From CALKJU01 sp035326425 (lineage in GTDB: Bacteria > Pseudomonadota > Alphaproteobacteria > Geminicoccales > Geminicoccaceae), in assembly GCA_035326425.1 (NCBI GenBank), contig DAOLFG010000023.1:1-64000 (forward strand): 64,000 nucleotides of DNA, given 5' to 3'. The translations under genes and the position numbers were made by a program. The notes beneath the pieces are model-generated. The model saw only the letters and a list, made by a program, of their open reading frames with translations. It searched no databases and was not told the DNA's origin. The first letter of the stretch is position 1. Each line of letters begins with the position of its first letter. Positions 16,411-24,250 of the stretch are shown in pieces.

Positions 16411-18030
16411 TCAACCGGTGCGCCGATCCCGGGCGATCATCTCCGCCGCCTTCTCGGCGATCATGATCACCGGCGCGTTGGTGTTGCCCGAGGTGATCGA
16501 CGGCATCACCGAGGCATCGGCGATGCGCAGGCCACGGACACCCCTGAGCCGCAGCCGCGGGTCGACCACGGCCCCGACATCGCCGTCGGGGCCCATGCGG
16601 CAGGTGCCGACCGGATGGAAGATGGTGGTGCCGAGATCGCCGGCGGCCCGCACCAGCTCCTCCTCGGCCTGCGTCTCGGGGCCTGGGCGCAGCTCCTCCG
16701 GCGCATGAGGCGCCATGGCGGGGGTCGCCATGATCCGGCGCGTCAGGCGGATGGCGTCGGCGGCGACGCGCCTGTCCTCGTCGGTCGACAGGTAGTTGGG
16801 CCTGATGACCGGCTTGTCCATCGGATCGCGGCTGCGCGGCGTCACCGTGCCCCGGCTGGTCGGGCGCAGGTTGCAGACCGAGGCGGTGATCGCGGGGAAG
16901 GGGTGCAGCGGCTCGCCGAACTTGTCGAGGCTCAGCGGCTGCACATGGTATTCGAGATTGGCTGTGGCGACGCTCGGATCGCTGCGCGCGAAGGCGCCGA
17001 GTTGCGACGGCGCCATGGTCAGCGGTCCTCTGCGGCTGATGGCGTACTGCACGCCCATGGCGGCCCTGCCCCACAGCGAGGCGGCGCGCGTGTTCATCGT
17101 CAGCGCGTTGCGGACCTTGTAGACCAGCCGGATCTGGAGGTGATCCTGCAGGTTGGCGCCGATGCCGGGCACATCGTGCAGCGGGGCGATGCCGTGCTCC
17201 GCCAGCACCCCTGCCGGGCCGATGCCCGACAGCTGCAGCAGCACGGGCGTGCCGATGGCGCCGGCCGCCATCACCACCTCGCCCCCGGCGGCGGCCAAGC
17301 GGTCCTCGCCACCCTGGTGGTAGGCGACGCCGCTGCAGCGGCCGTCCTCGACGACGAGGCCGGTCACCATCGCCCCGGTCCGCACCGAGAGATTGGGGCG
17401 GGACCGCACCGGCTTCAGGAAGGCCTTGGCGGCGTGCCAGCGGATGCCGCGGCGCTGGTTGACCTGGAAGTAGCCGCAACCCTCGTTGTCGCCGCGGTTG
17501 AAGTCGTCGGTCTCGGGGATCCCGGCCTGCGCTGCCGCCTCGCGGAAGGTGTCGAGGATCGGCCAGGCCACGCGCGGCGGCTCGACGCGCCATTCGCCGC
17601 CGGCACCGTGGAACTCGCTCGCACCCTGCCAGTGGTCCTCGGAGCGCCTGAAGTAGGGCAGGACGTCGTCCCAGGCCCAGCCGGGGTTGCCGAGCTGGCG
17701 CCAGTGATCGTAGTCGGCGGCCTGGCCGCGCATGTAGATCATGCCGTTGATGGCCGAGCAGCCGCCCAGCACCTTGCCGCGTGGATAGTTCAGGGCGCGG
17801 CCGTTGAGGCCGGGCTCGGCCTCGGTCCTGAAGCACCAGTCTGCCCGCGGGTCGTTCTGGGTATAGAGGTAGCCGACCGGGATGTGGAACCAGATCCAGT
17901 CGTCGGTGCCGCCGGCTTCCAGGAGGCAGATGCGCATGGCAGGGTCGGCCGACAGCCGGTTGGCCAGCACGCAGCCGGCCGTGCCGCCGCCGACGATGAC
18001 ATAGTCGAACGTTTCGCTCGCCGCCGCCAT
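16411..18030 (-). CDS. GMC-family oxidoreductase (choline/alcohol dehydrogenase-like)
   Basis: This 539-residue FAD enzyme oxidises an alcohol. The FAD-binding start is DYVIVGGGTAGCVLANRLS, followed by LLEAGG; the family segment GKVLGGCSAINGMIYMRG, GAIGTPVLLQLSGIGP, and the C-terminal catalytic-histidine region FHPVGTCRMG with the closing SGNTNAPVIMIAEKAAEMI are all intact. The ATG at 18030 has GAGGA 9 bases upstream. The substrate cannot be decided; choline dehydrogenase-like annotation is conventional for this group. It follows the NTF2-like gene on the same strand. Confidence 0.93.
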   Translation of the reverse strand: MAAASETFDYVIVGGGTAGCVLANRLSADPAMRICLLEAGGTDDWIWFHIPVGYLYTQNDPRADWCFRTEAEPGLNGRALNYPRGKVLGGCSAINGMIYMRGQAADYDHWRQLGNPGWAWDDVLPYFRRSEDHWQGASEFHGAGGEWRVEPPRVAWPILDTFREAAAQAGIPETDDFNRGDNEGCGYFQVNQRRGIRWHAAKAFLKPVRSRPNLSVRTGAMVTGLVVEDGRCSGVAYHQGGEDRLAAAGGEVVMAAGAIGTPVLLQLSGIGPAGVLAEHGIAPLHDVPGIGANLQDHLQIRLVYKVRNALTMNTRAASLWGRAAMGVQYAISRRGPLTMAPSQLGAFARSDPSVATANLEYHVQPLSLDKFGEPLHPFPAITASVCNLRPTSRGTVTPRSRDPMDKPVIRPNYLSTDEDRRVAADAIRLTRRIMATPAMAPHAPEELRPGPETQAEEELVRAAGDLGTTIFHPVGTCRMGPDGDVGAVVDPRLRLRGVRGLRIADASVMPSITSGNTNAPVIMIAEKAAEMIARDRRTG

Positions 18031-18101
18031 GTCAGCCGTCCTCAGCCTCCCGAGCCCCACCGATGGTCTAGCCCGGTCGTGCGGGTCCGAGGAAGGTGTG
18101 C

Positions 18102-18482
18102 TCAGTTGAAGCTGTGCGCGACAATTCGCACCGAGCCGTCGTCCAGCCTCTCCAGCACATGCAGCGCGCAGCCCGAGGACACGCTCTCGCCGCTGTCCGC
18201 GGCTCTGGCGCGCACCGTCCAGCGCGCCGCCGAATGGATCAGCCGCCCGTCGCCGCCGACCGCCAGGATCTCGTTGGCATGGCCGGTCAGCCCGCCGGCC
18301 AGCACGCCGGCGAAGAACCGGCGGATCTCGTCGGGGCCGACATGGACGTCGTGGGTCGCCGGCAGGAAGCAGGCATGCGGGGCGTAGAGCGCCGCTATGC
18401 CGGCGGCGTCACCGCGGTTGAAGGCACTGTTCCAGCGGGCATAGGTCGCCTCCACGACGGCGCGCATCTCGGTCTCGGTCAT
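18102..18482 (-). CDS. NTF2-like / DUF4440 (SgcJ/EcaC-type) protein
   Basis: This 126-residue protein has the small alpha+beta cone fold of the SnoaL/NTF2 superfamily. The helix EATYARWNSAFNRGDAAGIA followed by LYAPHACFLPATH is the typical opening of the SgcJ/EcaC group. Members vary from enzymes to ligand-binding accessory proteins, so no reaction is assigned. It lies between uppP and the GMC oxidoreductase gene, all on the minus strand. Confidence 0.8.
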   Translation of the reverse strand: MTETEMRAVVEATYARWNSAFNRGDAAGIAALYAPHACFLPATHDVHVGPDEIRRFFAGVLAGGLTGHANEILAVGGDGRLIHSAARWTVRARAADSGESVSSGCALHVLERLDDGSVRIVAHSFN

Positions 18483-18513
18483 CCGGCCCTCCTCTCGGTG
18501 CCGGACGGGCAGG

Positions 18514-19323
18514 TCAGGTGCCTGTCGTCCAGAGGATCGCCAGCATAACGATACCGGCCACGATCCGGTACCAGCCGAACAGCGTGAAGTCGTGGCGCTG
18601 CAGGAAGGCGATGAAGGCCTTGACGCAGACCACCGCCGCCAGCAGCGAGACGAAGCCGCCCACCAGCATCATGCCGAGGTCGTCGGCCTCCAGGATGTCC
18701 CGGCTCTGCCACAGCTCGAAGACGGCAGCGCCGATGATGGTGGGGATGGCCAGGAAGAACGAGAACTCGGCGGCCGCCCGCCGGTCGACGCCCAGCAGCA
18801 CGGCACCCATGATGGTGGCACCGGCGCGCGAGACGCCAGGCACCAGCGACAGGCACTGGAACAGCCCGATGCCCAGCGAGGTGGCGGGCGGCAGGGCCTG
18901 GGCCTCGGGGTGACGCACCCGCGGCTCGCTGCGCTCGATGGCGAGGATGGCGATGCCGCCGACGATCAGGCTGATCGCCACCGCCATCGGCGAGAACAGC
19001 ATCTTGATGACGGGATGCAGCAGGACGCCCAGAGCGGCGGCCGGCAGGAAGGCCAGGATCACCGAGAGCGCGAAGCGGCGGGCAGCCGGGTCGTGGGCGA
19101 GGCCGATGACGGCGGGCCACAGCCGGGCGAAGTAGAGGCCGCAGACCGCCAGGATGGCGCCGACCTGGATCGCGACGTGGAACACCTCGGCCTTCGGGCC
19201 CTCGAAGCCCAGAAACCAGCCGGCGATGATCAGGTGGCCGGTCGAGGAGACCGGCAGGAACTCGGTCAGGCCTTCGACGATGCCGAGGATGATGGCGTCG
19301 ACGAGGCTGGGGCCTGTCTCCAT
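18514..19323 (-). CDS. uppP: Undecaprenyl-diphosphatase
   Basis: This 269-residue BacA/UppP-type membrane phosphatase recycles undecaprenyl pyrophosphate to the monophosphate carrier used for peptidoglycan and polysaccharide export. Visible family motifs are the conserved GIVEGLTEFLPVSSTGHLI near the N-terminus and the LVPGVSRAGATIMGA loop in the second half, both of which form the active site. About eight hydrophobic helices; normal length. It functionally complements the peptidoglycan genes at 33.5-47.3 kb, although it lies apart from them. Confidence 0.97.
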   Translation of the reverse strand: METGPSLVDAIILGIVEGLTEFLPVSSTGHLIIAGWFLGFEGPKAEVFHVAIQVGAILAVCGLYFARLWPAVIGLAHDPAARRFALSVILAFLPAAALGVLLHPVIKMLFSPMAVAISLIVGGIAILAIERSEPRVRHPEAQALPPATSLGIGLFQCLSLVPGVSRAGATIMGAVLLGVDRRAAAEFSFFLAIPTIIGAAVFELWQSRDILEADDLGMMLVGGFVSLLAAVVCVKAFIAFLQRHDFTLFGWYRIVAGIVMLAILWTTGT

Positions 19324-19461
19324 GGATGGGGATCTGCTCCGCTGGGCATGCCGGGACGCCGGGCGACCTCGAAGGGGCCGGGGCGAATCCTAGTGGCCAA
19401 TGGTTAACGCGCGGTTGAGCCATAGGCCGGCGGCATGCCGCACCGCAACAGGGATCGGGCT

Positions 19462-19485
19462 CCCCGCGGCCGGGTGGCCGCGGGG
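19462..19485 (-). terminator. Hairpin downstream of the FAH-family gene
   Basis: CCCCGCGGCC (19462-19471) pairs perfectly with GGCCGCGGGG (19476-19485) around GGGT, 10 bases beyond the minus-strand gene's stop. No U-run is present, so efficiency is uncertain. Confidence 0.55.
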
Positions 19486-19495
19486 GCGATGGTGA

Positions 19496-20341
19496 TCAGG
19501 CCTGGACGGTCCTCTGGGTCTGCTCGCCCAGGCCGTCGATGCCCAGGCGTATGGTCTGGCCGGGCTTGAGGTAGATCGGGTGCGGCTTCTGGCCGAGGCC
19601 GACGCCGGGCGGCGTGCCTGTCGAGATGATGTCGCCCGGCTGCAGGCTCATGAACTGCGACAGGTAGCTGACCAGGAACGGCACCTGGTACACCATCGTC
19701 GCCGTCGAGCCGTTCTGGTAGCGGTGGCCGTCGACCTCGAGCCACATGCCGAGGTTGTTCGGGTTCGGGCACTCGTCCTTGGTGACGAGCCAGGGGCCCA
19801 TCGGCCCGAAGGTGTCGTGGCTCTTGCCCTTGGTCCACTGGCCGGACCGCTCGGCCTGGAAGGCCCGCTCGGAGACGTCGTTGACGACGCAGTAGCCGGC
19901 GATGTGGTCCCAGGCCTGGGCCTCGGTGATGTACTTGGTCTGCTTGCCGATGATCACGCCGAGCTCGACCTCCCAGTCGGTCTTCTCGGAGGTCCGCGGG
20001 ATCTCGACGTCGTCGTTGGGTCCGCAGATGGCGCTGGTCACCTTCATGAAGATGACGGGCTCGGGCGGCACGGCGAGGCCGCTCTCGGCGGCGTGGTCGG
20101 AATAGTTGAGGCCGATGCAGATGAACTTGCCGACCTTGCCGACGCAGGGGCCGAGACGAGGGCTGCCCTCGACCAGCGGCAGCTTGCCGGTGTCGAGGGC
20201 CGCCAGCTTGGCGAGGCCGTCGGCACCGATGGTGCTGCCGTCGATGTCGGCGACGACGCCCGACAGGTCGCGGATGCGGCCCTGCGCATCCAACAGACCC
20301 GGCTTCTCCTGACCCTTCGGCCCATAGCGTAGCAGCTTCAT
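19496..20341 (-). CDS. Fumarylacetoacetate hydrolase-family protein
   Basis: This 281-residue protein of the FAH superfamily cleaves or decarboxylates beta-diketo-type or ureido acids. The metal-binding pattern is visible as FICIGLNYSDHAAESG, PVIFMKVTSAICGPND, then EKTDWEVELGVIIGK (metal-ligand glutamates) and ISTGTPPGVGLG. The sequence most resembles the ureidoglycolate lyase / 2-hydroxyhepta-2,4-diene-1,7-dioate isomerase-like group, but this is not decisive for substrate. The ATG at 20341 follows GGGAGGCGGATCAGG. It stands alone, with a terminator-like hairpin after it. Confidence 0.92.
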   Translation of the reverse strand: MKLLRYGPKGQEKPGLLDAQGRIRDLSGVVADIDGSTIGADGLAKLAALDTGKLPLVEGSPRLGPCVGKVGKFICIGLNYSDHAAESGLAVPPEPVIFMKVTSAICGPNDDVEIPRTSEKTDWEVELGVIIGKQTKYITEAQAWDHIAGYCVVNDVSERAFQAERSGQWTKGKSHDTFGPMGPWLVTKDECPNPNNLGMWLEVDGHRYQNGSTATMVYQVPFLVSYLSQFMSLQPGDIISTGTPPGVGLGQKPHPIYLKPGQTIRLGIDGLGEQTQRTVQA

Positions 20342-20432
20342 GACCTGATCCGCCTCCCGTTCGCGTCGGCGGCGTTATCAGCATGGCGCACGGCCCTAGG
20401 CAAGCCTCGGCAGGGCAAGGCCGGTCTGCGCG

Positions 20433-21098
20433 TCAGGCGTCGCAGACCTTCCAGGGGCCGATGTCCACGTGAATGTGGTCCTGGTGGGCGGCGTCGGTCT
20501 CGGGTGTGAGCACGACGCTGAACCTCTCGCATGCCGCACGCGCCACGGCGCGCAGGAAGGCGGCCTCGGGACCGCGACCCTTCCAGGCCGTCTGCACGAC
20601 GATCCGATCGCCGTTGGCCAGCTCGAAGGCCGCGATGTCGAGCGCCCGGGCGCTGGCATGCAGGCTCAGCCGCGAGCGGTTGCCCGTCATGGCTCTGCAG
20701 GCGTGGCTGCCGTAGTTCTGCACCGAGCGCAGGCCGCTGCCGAGATGCCGGCGCGCCAGCTGATCGACCGTCGGCTCGAAGGTCGACCATGCATAGAGCA
20801 TGGCGCAGCTGGTGCGCGGCGGCGGCGACAGCAGCGGCCGATCGCCGGCCGGAACGACCGGGGTGTCCACCGCACAGCCGCCGGAGATGGGCGCCGGCCA
20901 CGGCCTCACCGCAATTCCCTGATCCGCCAGCGCCACCAGGCAGCTGCCGCCGGTCGGCCAGACCGTCGTGGACGGTCCGCGCGTCCGCGGCTCGTACCGG
21001 GTGCAGCCTGCGAGCAGGGCGAGCATGGCCAGGGCACCCACGAGCGCGCGGGCGACGCCGAAGCCGGCTCTCTTGCCTTGTGCCGCCAGCATTTCCAC
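20433..21098 (-). CDS. Extensin-like (M15-fold) lipoprotein
   Basis: This protein of about 221 residues starts with a lipoprotein signal (hydrophobic helix ending LLAGC, residues about 27-32), so it is probably anchored in a membrane facing the periplasm. The remainder matches the extensin-like C-terminal family, related to zinc D-Ala-D-Ala peptidases: SLHASARALDIAAF gives the first His/Asp and HQDHIHVDIG the second His pair. Role in peptidoglycan modification is likely but unproven. ATG 21098 or 21092 can start it. It is divergent from the tctC gene. Confidence 0.85.
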   Translation of the reverse strand: MEMLAAQGKRAGFGVARALVGALAMLALLAGCTRYEPRTRGPSTTVWPTGGSCLVALADQGIAVRPWPAPISGGCAVDTPVVPAGDRPLLSPPPRTSCAMLYAWSTFEPTVDQLARRHLGSGLRSVQNYGSHACRAMTGNRSRLSLHASARALDIAAFELANGDRIVVQTAWKGRGPEAAFLRAVARAACERFSVVLTPETDAAHQDHIHVDIGPWKVCDA

Positions 21099-21148
21099 GC
21101 CTAAATCAGGCCAGTCACATGATGCCTAACGATTCAGGGGGTTGTTTC

Positions 21149-22120
21149 ATGCGCCGTGTAAACCTCGCCCTCGCCAGCACCTTTGCGATCGTCCTCGGAG
21201 CTTCCGCGGCACACGCTTGGCCGGACCGTCCCATCACCATGGTGGTGCCGTTCGCCGCCGGCGGGCCAACCGACACCGTTGCACGCCTGGTCGCCGAGCC
21301 GATGACCCGCGAGCTCGGCCAGCAGGTGATCGTCGAGAACGTTGGCGGCGCCGGCGGCACGCTGGGAGCGGCACGGGTGGCCAAGGCGGATGCGGACGGC
21401 TACTCGCTGCTCCTGCATCATATCGGCCAGGCGACGAGCGTCTCCCTCTATCGCAAGCTGTCCTACGACCCGGTCGAGGCCTTCGCCGCCGTCGGCCTCA
21501 TCACCGACGTGCCGATGACCATCGTGGCACGCCACGACCTGGAGCCGAAGGACTTCGGCGCACTGATGGCGTGGGCGAAGGAGAAGAAGGAGGACGCGAG
21601 CTACGCCAATGCCGGCATCGGCTCGGCCTCGCACCTGTGCGGCATGATGCTGATGAGCGCCCTCGACGTGCAGATGACGACGGTGGCCTACAAGGGCACC
21701 GGCCCGGCGATGACCGATCTTCTGGGCGGGCAGGTCGACCTGATGTGCGACCAGACCACCAACACCACGAGCCAGATCAAGGGCGGCAAGATCAAGGCCT
21801 ACGGCGTCACCACCAAGACGCGGGTGCCGGCGTTGCCCGACCTGCCCACGCTCGACGAGGCCGGCCTGCCGGGCTTCGAGGTGGCGGTCTGGCACGGCCT
21901 GTACGCGCCGGCCGGGACGCCCAAGGAGGTGGTCGACAAGCTGGCGGCGGCGCTGCAGACGGCCCTGAAGGATCCGAAGGTGATCGAGCGCTTCGCCGAC
22001 CTGGGCACCGAGCCGGTGTCGCAGGAGCGCGCCACGCCGGCGGCACTGCAGGCCCATCTCGAAGCCGAGGTCGCCAAGTGGTCGCCGGTCATCAAGGCGG
22101 CTGGCGTCTACGCCGACTGA
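21149..22120 (+). CDS. tctC: TctC: tripartite tricarboxylate transporter substrate-binding protein
   Basis: This 323-residue periplasmic receptor has a Sec signal over about residues 1-23 ending AHA, then PITMVVPFAAGGPTDTVARL. It delivers an organic acid to TctA/TctB. The ATG at 21149 follows AGGGGG at a good distance; the frame is open upstream but not protein-like. It has the same length as the receptor at 177-1148 and shares long identical runs with it, including YKGTGPAMTDLLGGQVD, which suggests overlapping ligands. It leads a complete tctC-tctB-tctA unit. Confidence 0.95.
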   Translation: MRRVNLALASTFAIVLGASAAHAWPDRPITMVVPFAAGGPTDTVARLVAEPMTRELGQQVIVENVGGAGGTLGAARVAKADADGYSLLLHHIGQATSVSLYRKLSYDPVEAFAAVGLITDVPMTIVARHDLEPKDFGALMAWAKEKKEDASYANAGIGSASHLCGMMLMSALDVQMTTVAYKGTGPAMTDLLGGQVDLMCDQTTNTTSQIKGGKIKAYGVTTKTRVPALPDLPTLDEAGLPGFEVAVWHGLYAPAGTPKEVVDKLAAALQTALKDPKVIERFADLGTEPVSQERATPAALQAHLEAEVAKWSPVIKAAGVYAD

Positions 22121-22171
22121 CCGGCGCCGACGCGAGGGCCGGCTGGACCACGTCTCTAGGGGAGGCATCGC

Positions 22172-22693
22172 ATGTCGAGCGGCAACGCCAAGGACGTGGC
22201 GGCCGGCCTGATCTTCGTCGCCGTCGGGCTGGCCTTCGGCTCGATGGCGCTCGGCCTGGATCTGGGCACCGCCCGGCGGATGGGCCCCGGCTATTTCCCG
22301 CTGGTGCTCGCGGCGATCATGGTGGTCCTCGGCGCCGTCATCGTGTGGCAGGGCGCCCGCCGGCCGGCCGAGGCCATCGGCCGGATGCCCTGGCGCGGCC
22401 TGCTCCTGATCGTGGCCACACCGATCCTGTTCGGATTGACCCTGCGCGGCATCGGTTTGGTTCCCGCGATCCTCGGCGTCGTGCTGATCAGCGCCGCGGC
22501 CAGCACCATGTCGCGGCTGCTGCCGACCGTGGCCCTGGCGGTCGGGCTCACGGTCTTCTGCGCGCTCGTCTTCATCAAGGGGCTGGGGCTCCCGATCGTC
22601 CTGTTCGGACCCTGGGTGACGTTCGCGCACACGCCGCCCGCCGCCGTCCAGCCCGCCCCCGCGGAGACGGCTCCCGCGGGCAGCGGCGGTTGA
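22172..22693 (+). CDS. tctB: TctB small membrane subunit
   Basis: This 173-residue protein has four predicted transmembrane helices (about residues 8-26, 43-61, 73-110 as two, and 115-140), matching TctB/DUF1468. It is the small, poorly conserved partner of TctA. The N-terminal LGTARRMGPGYFPLVLAAI is the family hallmark. AGGGGAGG precedes the ATG. The Pro/Ala-rich C-terminal tail (about 25 residues) is probably unstructured. It lies between the receptor and the large permease. Confidence 0.92.
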   Translation: MSSGNAKDVAAGLIFVAVGLAFGSMALGLDLGTARRMGPGYFPLVLAAIMVVLGAVIVWQGARRPAEAIGRMPWRGLLLIVATPILFGLTLRGIGLVPAILGVVLISAAASTMSRLLPTVALAVGLTVFCALVFIKGLGLPIVLFGPWVTFAHTPPAAVQPAPAETAPAGSGG

Positions 22694-22706
22694 TCGGGAG
22701 GCGGCC

Positions 22707-24206
22707 ATGGAACTGATGGACAATCTGGCGCTCGGCTTCGCCACGGCGCTGAGCCCGGTCAACCTGCTCTACTGCTTCATCGGCGTGCTGCTCGGCACGC
22801 TGATCGGCGTGCTGCCGGGCCTGGGGCCGGTCGCCACGATCGCGATGCTGCTGCCGCTGACCTTCTCGCTGCCGCCGGTCTCGGCGCTGATCATGCTGTC
22901 GGGGATATACTACGGCGCGCAGTACGGCGGTTCCACCACCGCCATCCTGATCAACCTGCCCGGCGAATCGTCCTCCGTCGTGACGGCGATCGACGGCTAC
23001 CAGATGGCGAGGCAGGGGCGGGCGGGCACGGCGCTCGCCACGGCCGCCATAGGCTCGTTTTTCGCCGGCACCGTCGCCACGGTGCTGCTGGCGCTGTTCG
23101 CGCCGCCCCTGGCCGACGTGGCGCTCAGCTTCGGGCCGGCCGAGTATTTCTCGCTGATGGTGCTAGGCCTCGTGGCCTCGGTGGCGCTGGCGCACGGCTC
23201 GCTGATCAAGGCGATCGCGATGATCGTGCTGGGCCTCCTGCTGGGCCTCGTCGGCAGCGACGTCGAGACCGGCGCCCAGCGCTTCACCTTCGACAAGCCC
23301 GAGCTCGCCGACGGCCTCAACTTCGTCGCCGTGGCCATGGGGGTGTTCGGCCTGGGCGAGATCATCCGCAACCTCGAGAACGAGTCGATCCGCTCGGTCA
23401 TGGTGCGCAAGGTCGCGGGCCTGATGCCCAGCCGCGAGGACCTCCGGCGCATCATCGGGCCGATCCTGCGTGGCACCGGCCTCGGCTCGGTCCTGGGGAT
23501 CCTGCCGGGCGGCGGTGCGATGCTGGCCTCATTCGCCGCCTACACCCTGGAGAAGAAGGTCTCGCGCACCCCGCATCGTTTCGGCAAGGGTGCCATCGAA
23601 GGTGTGGCCGCTCCGGAATCCGCCAACAACGCCGGTGCCCAGACCTCGTTCATCCCGATGCTGACGCTGGGCATTCCGTCCAACCCGGTGATGGCGCTGA
23701 TGATCGGCGCCCTGATCATCCAGGGCATCACGCCCGGGCCCAATGTCGTCACCGACGAGCCGGCGCTGTTCTGGGGCATGATTGTGTCGATGTGGGTCGG
23801 CAACTTCATGCTGGTGGTGCTGAACCTGCCGTTGATCGGCATCTGGGTGCGGCTGCTGACCGTGCCCTACCACATGCTGTTCCCGGCGATCCTCGCCTTC
23901 TGCTGCATCGGCGTGTACAGCGTCAACTCGAACGCCTTCGACGTCTACGCCATGGCGGTGTTCGGGTTCGTCGGCTACCTGCTCGTCAAGCTCGAATGCG
24001 AGCCGGCGCCGCTGCTCTTGGGATTCGTGCTCGGACCGATGCTCGAGGAGTATCTGCGCCGCGCCATGGTCCTGTCGCGCGGCGACCCGACGGTGTTCGT
24101 CACCCGCCCGCTGAGCCTGGCGCTGCTGATCGTGGCGGTGGCGGTGCTGACGCTGGTGCTGCTGCCGGCCATACGAGCGAAGCGCGAGGAGGCGTTCCAG
24201 GAGTAG
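22707..24206 (+). CDS. tctA: TctA large membrane subunit
   Basis: This 499-residue permease with about eleven hydrophobic helices carries the two TctA repeats. Family motifs are GTLIGVLPGLGPVATIAMLL near the N-terminus, YYGAQYGGSTTAILINLPGE, and, in the second half, GILPGGGAMLASFAAYTLE and TLGIPSNPVMALMIGALIIQ. With TctB it forms the cation-driven channel for the ligand bound by TctC. GGGAGGCGG precedes the ATG. A GC-rich hairpin follows the gene. Confidence 0.96.
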   Translation: MELMDNLALGFATALSPVNLLYCFIGVLLGTLIGVLPGLGPVATIAMLLPLTFSLPPVSALIMLSGIYYGAQYGGSTTAILINLPGESSSVVTAIDGYQMARQGRAGTALATAAIGSFFAGTVATVLLALFAPPLADVALSFGPAEYFSLMVLGLVASVALAHGSLIKAIAMIVLGLLLGLVGSDVETGAQRFTFDKPELADGLNFVAVAMGVFGLGEIIRNLENESIRSVMVRKVAGLMPSREDLRRIIGPILRGTGLGSVLGILPGGGAMLASFAAYTLEKKVSRTPHRFGKGAIEGVAAPESANNAGAQTSFIPMLTLGIPSNPVMALMIGALIIQGITPGPNVVTDEPALFWGMIVSMWVGNFMLVVLNLPLIGIWVRLLTVPYHMLFPAILAFCCIGVYSVNSNAFDVYAMAVFGFVGYLLVKLECEPAPLLLGFVLGPMLEEYLRRAMVLSRGDPTVFVTRPLSLALLIVAVAVLTLVLLPAIRAKREEAFQE

Positions 24207-24207
24207 G

Positions 24208-24240
24208 GCGCGGCGGCGATCCCGTCGGACGCCGCCGCGC
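24208..24240. terminator. Hairpin between tctA and the RTX-repeat gene
   Basis: GCGCGGCGGCG (24208-24218) pairs perfectly over 11 bp with CGCCGCCGCGC (24230-24240) around an 11-base loop. It sits 2 bases after the tctA stop and 10 bases beyond the stop of the convergent gene, so it could serve both. No U-run. Confidence 0.6.
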
Positions 24241-24250
24241 GGCCCGACGG

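Noticed and set aside
16369..18387. 672-codon plus-strand frame opposite the GMC oxidoreductase
   Set aside because: No motifs; the minus strand encodes a complete GMC enzyme.
19411..19428. Possible CtrA site TTAACGCGCGGTTGAG upstream of uppP
   Set aside because: Two mismatches in the second half-site and no context; too weak.
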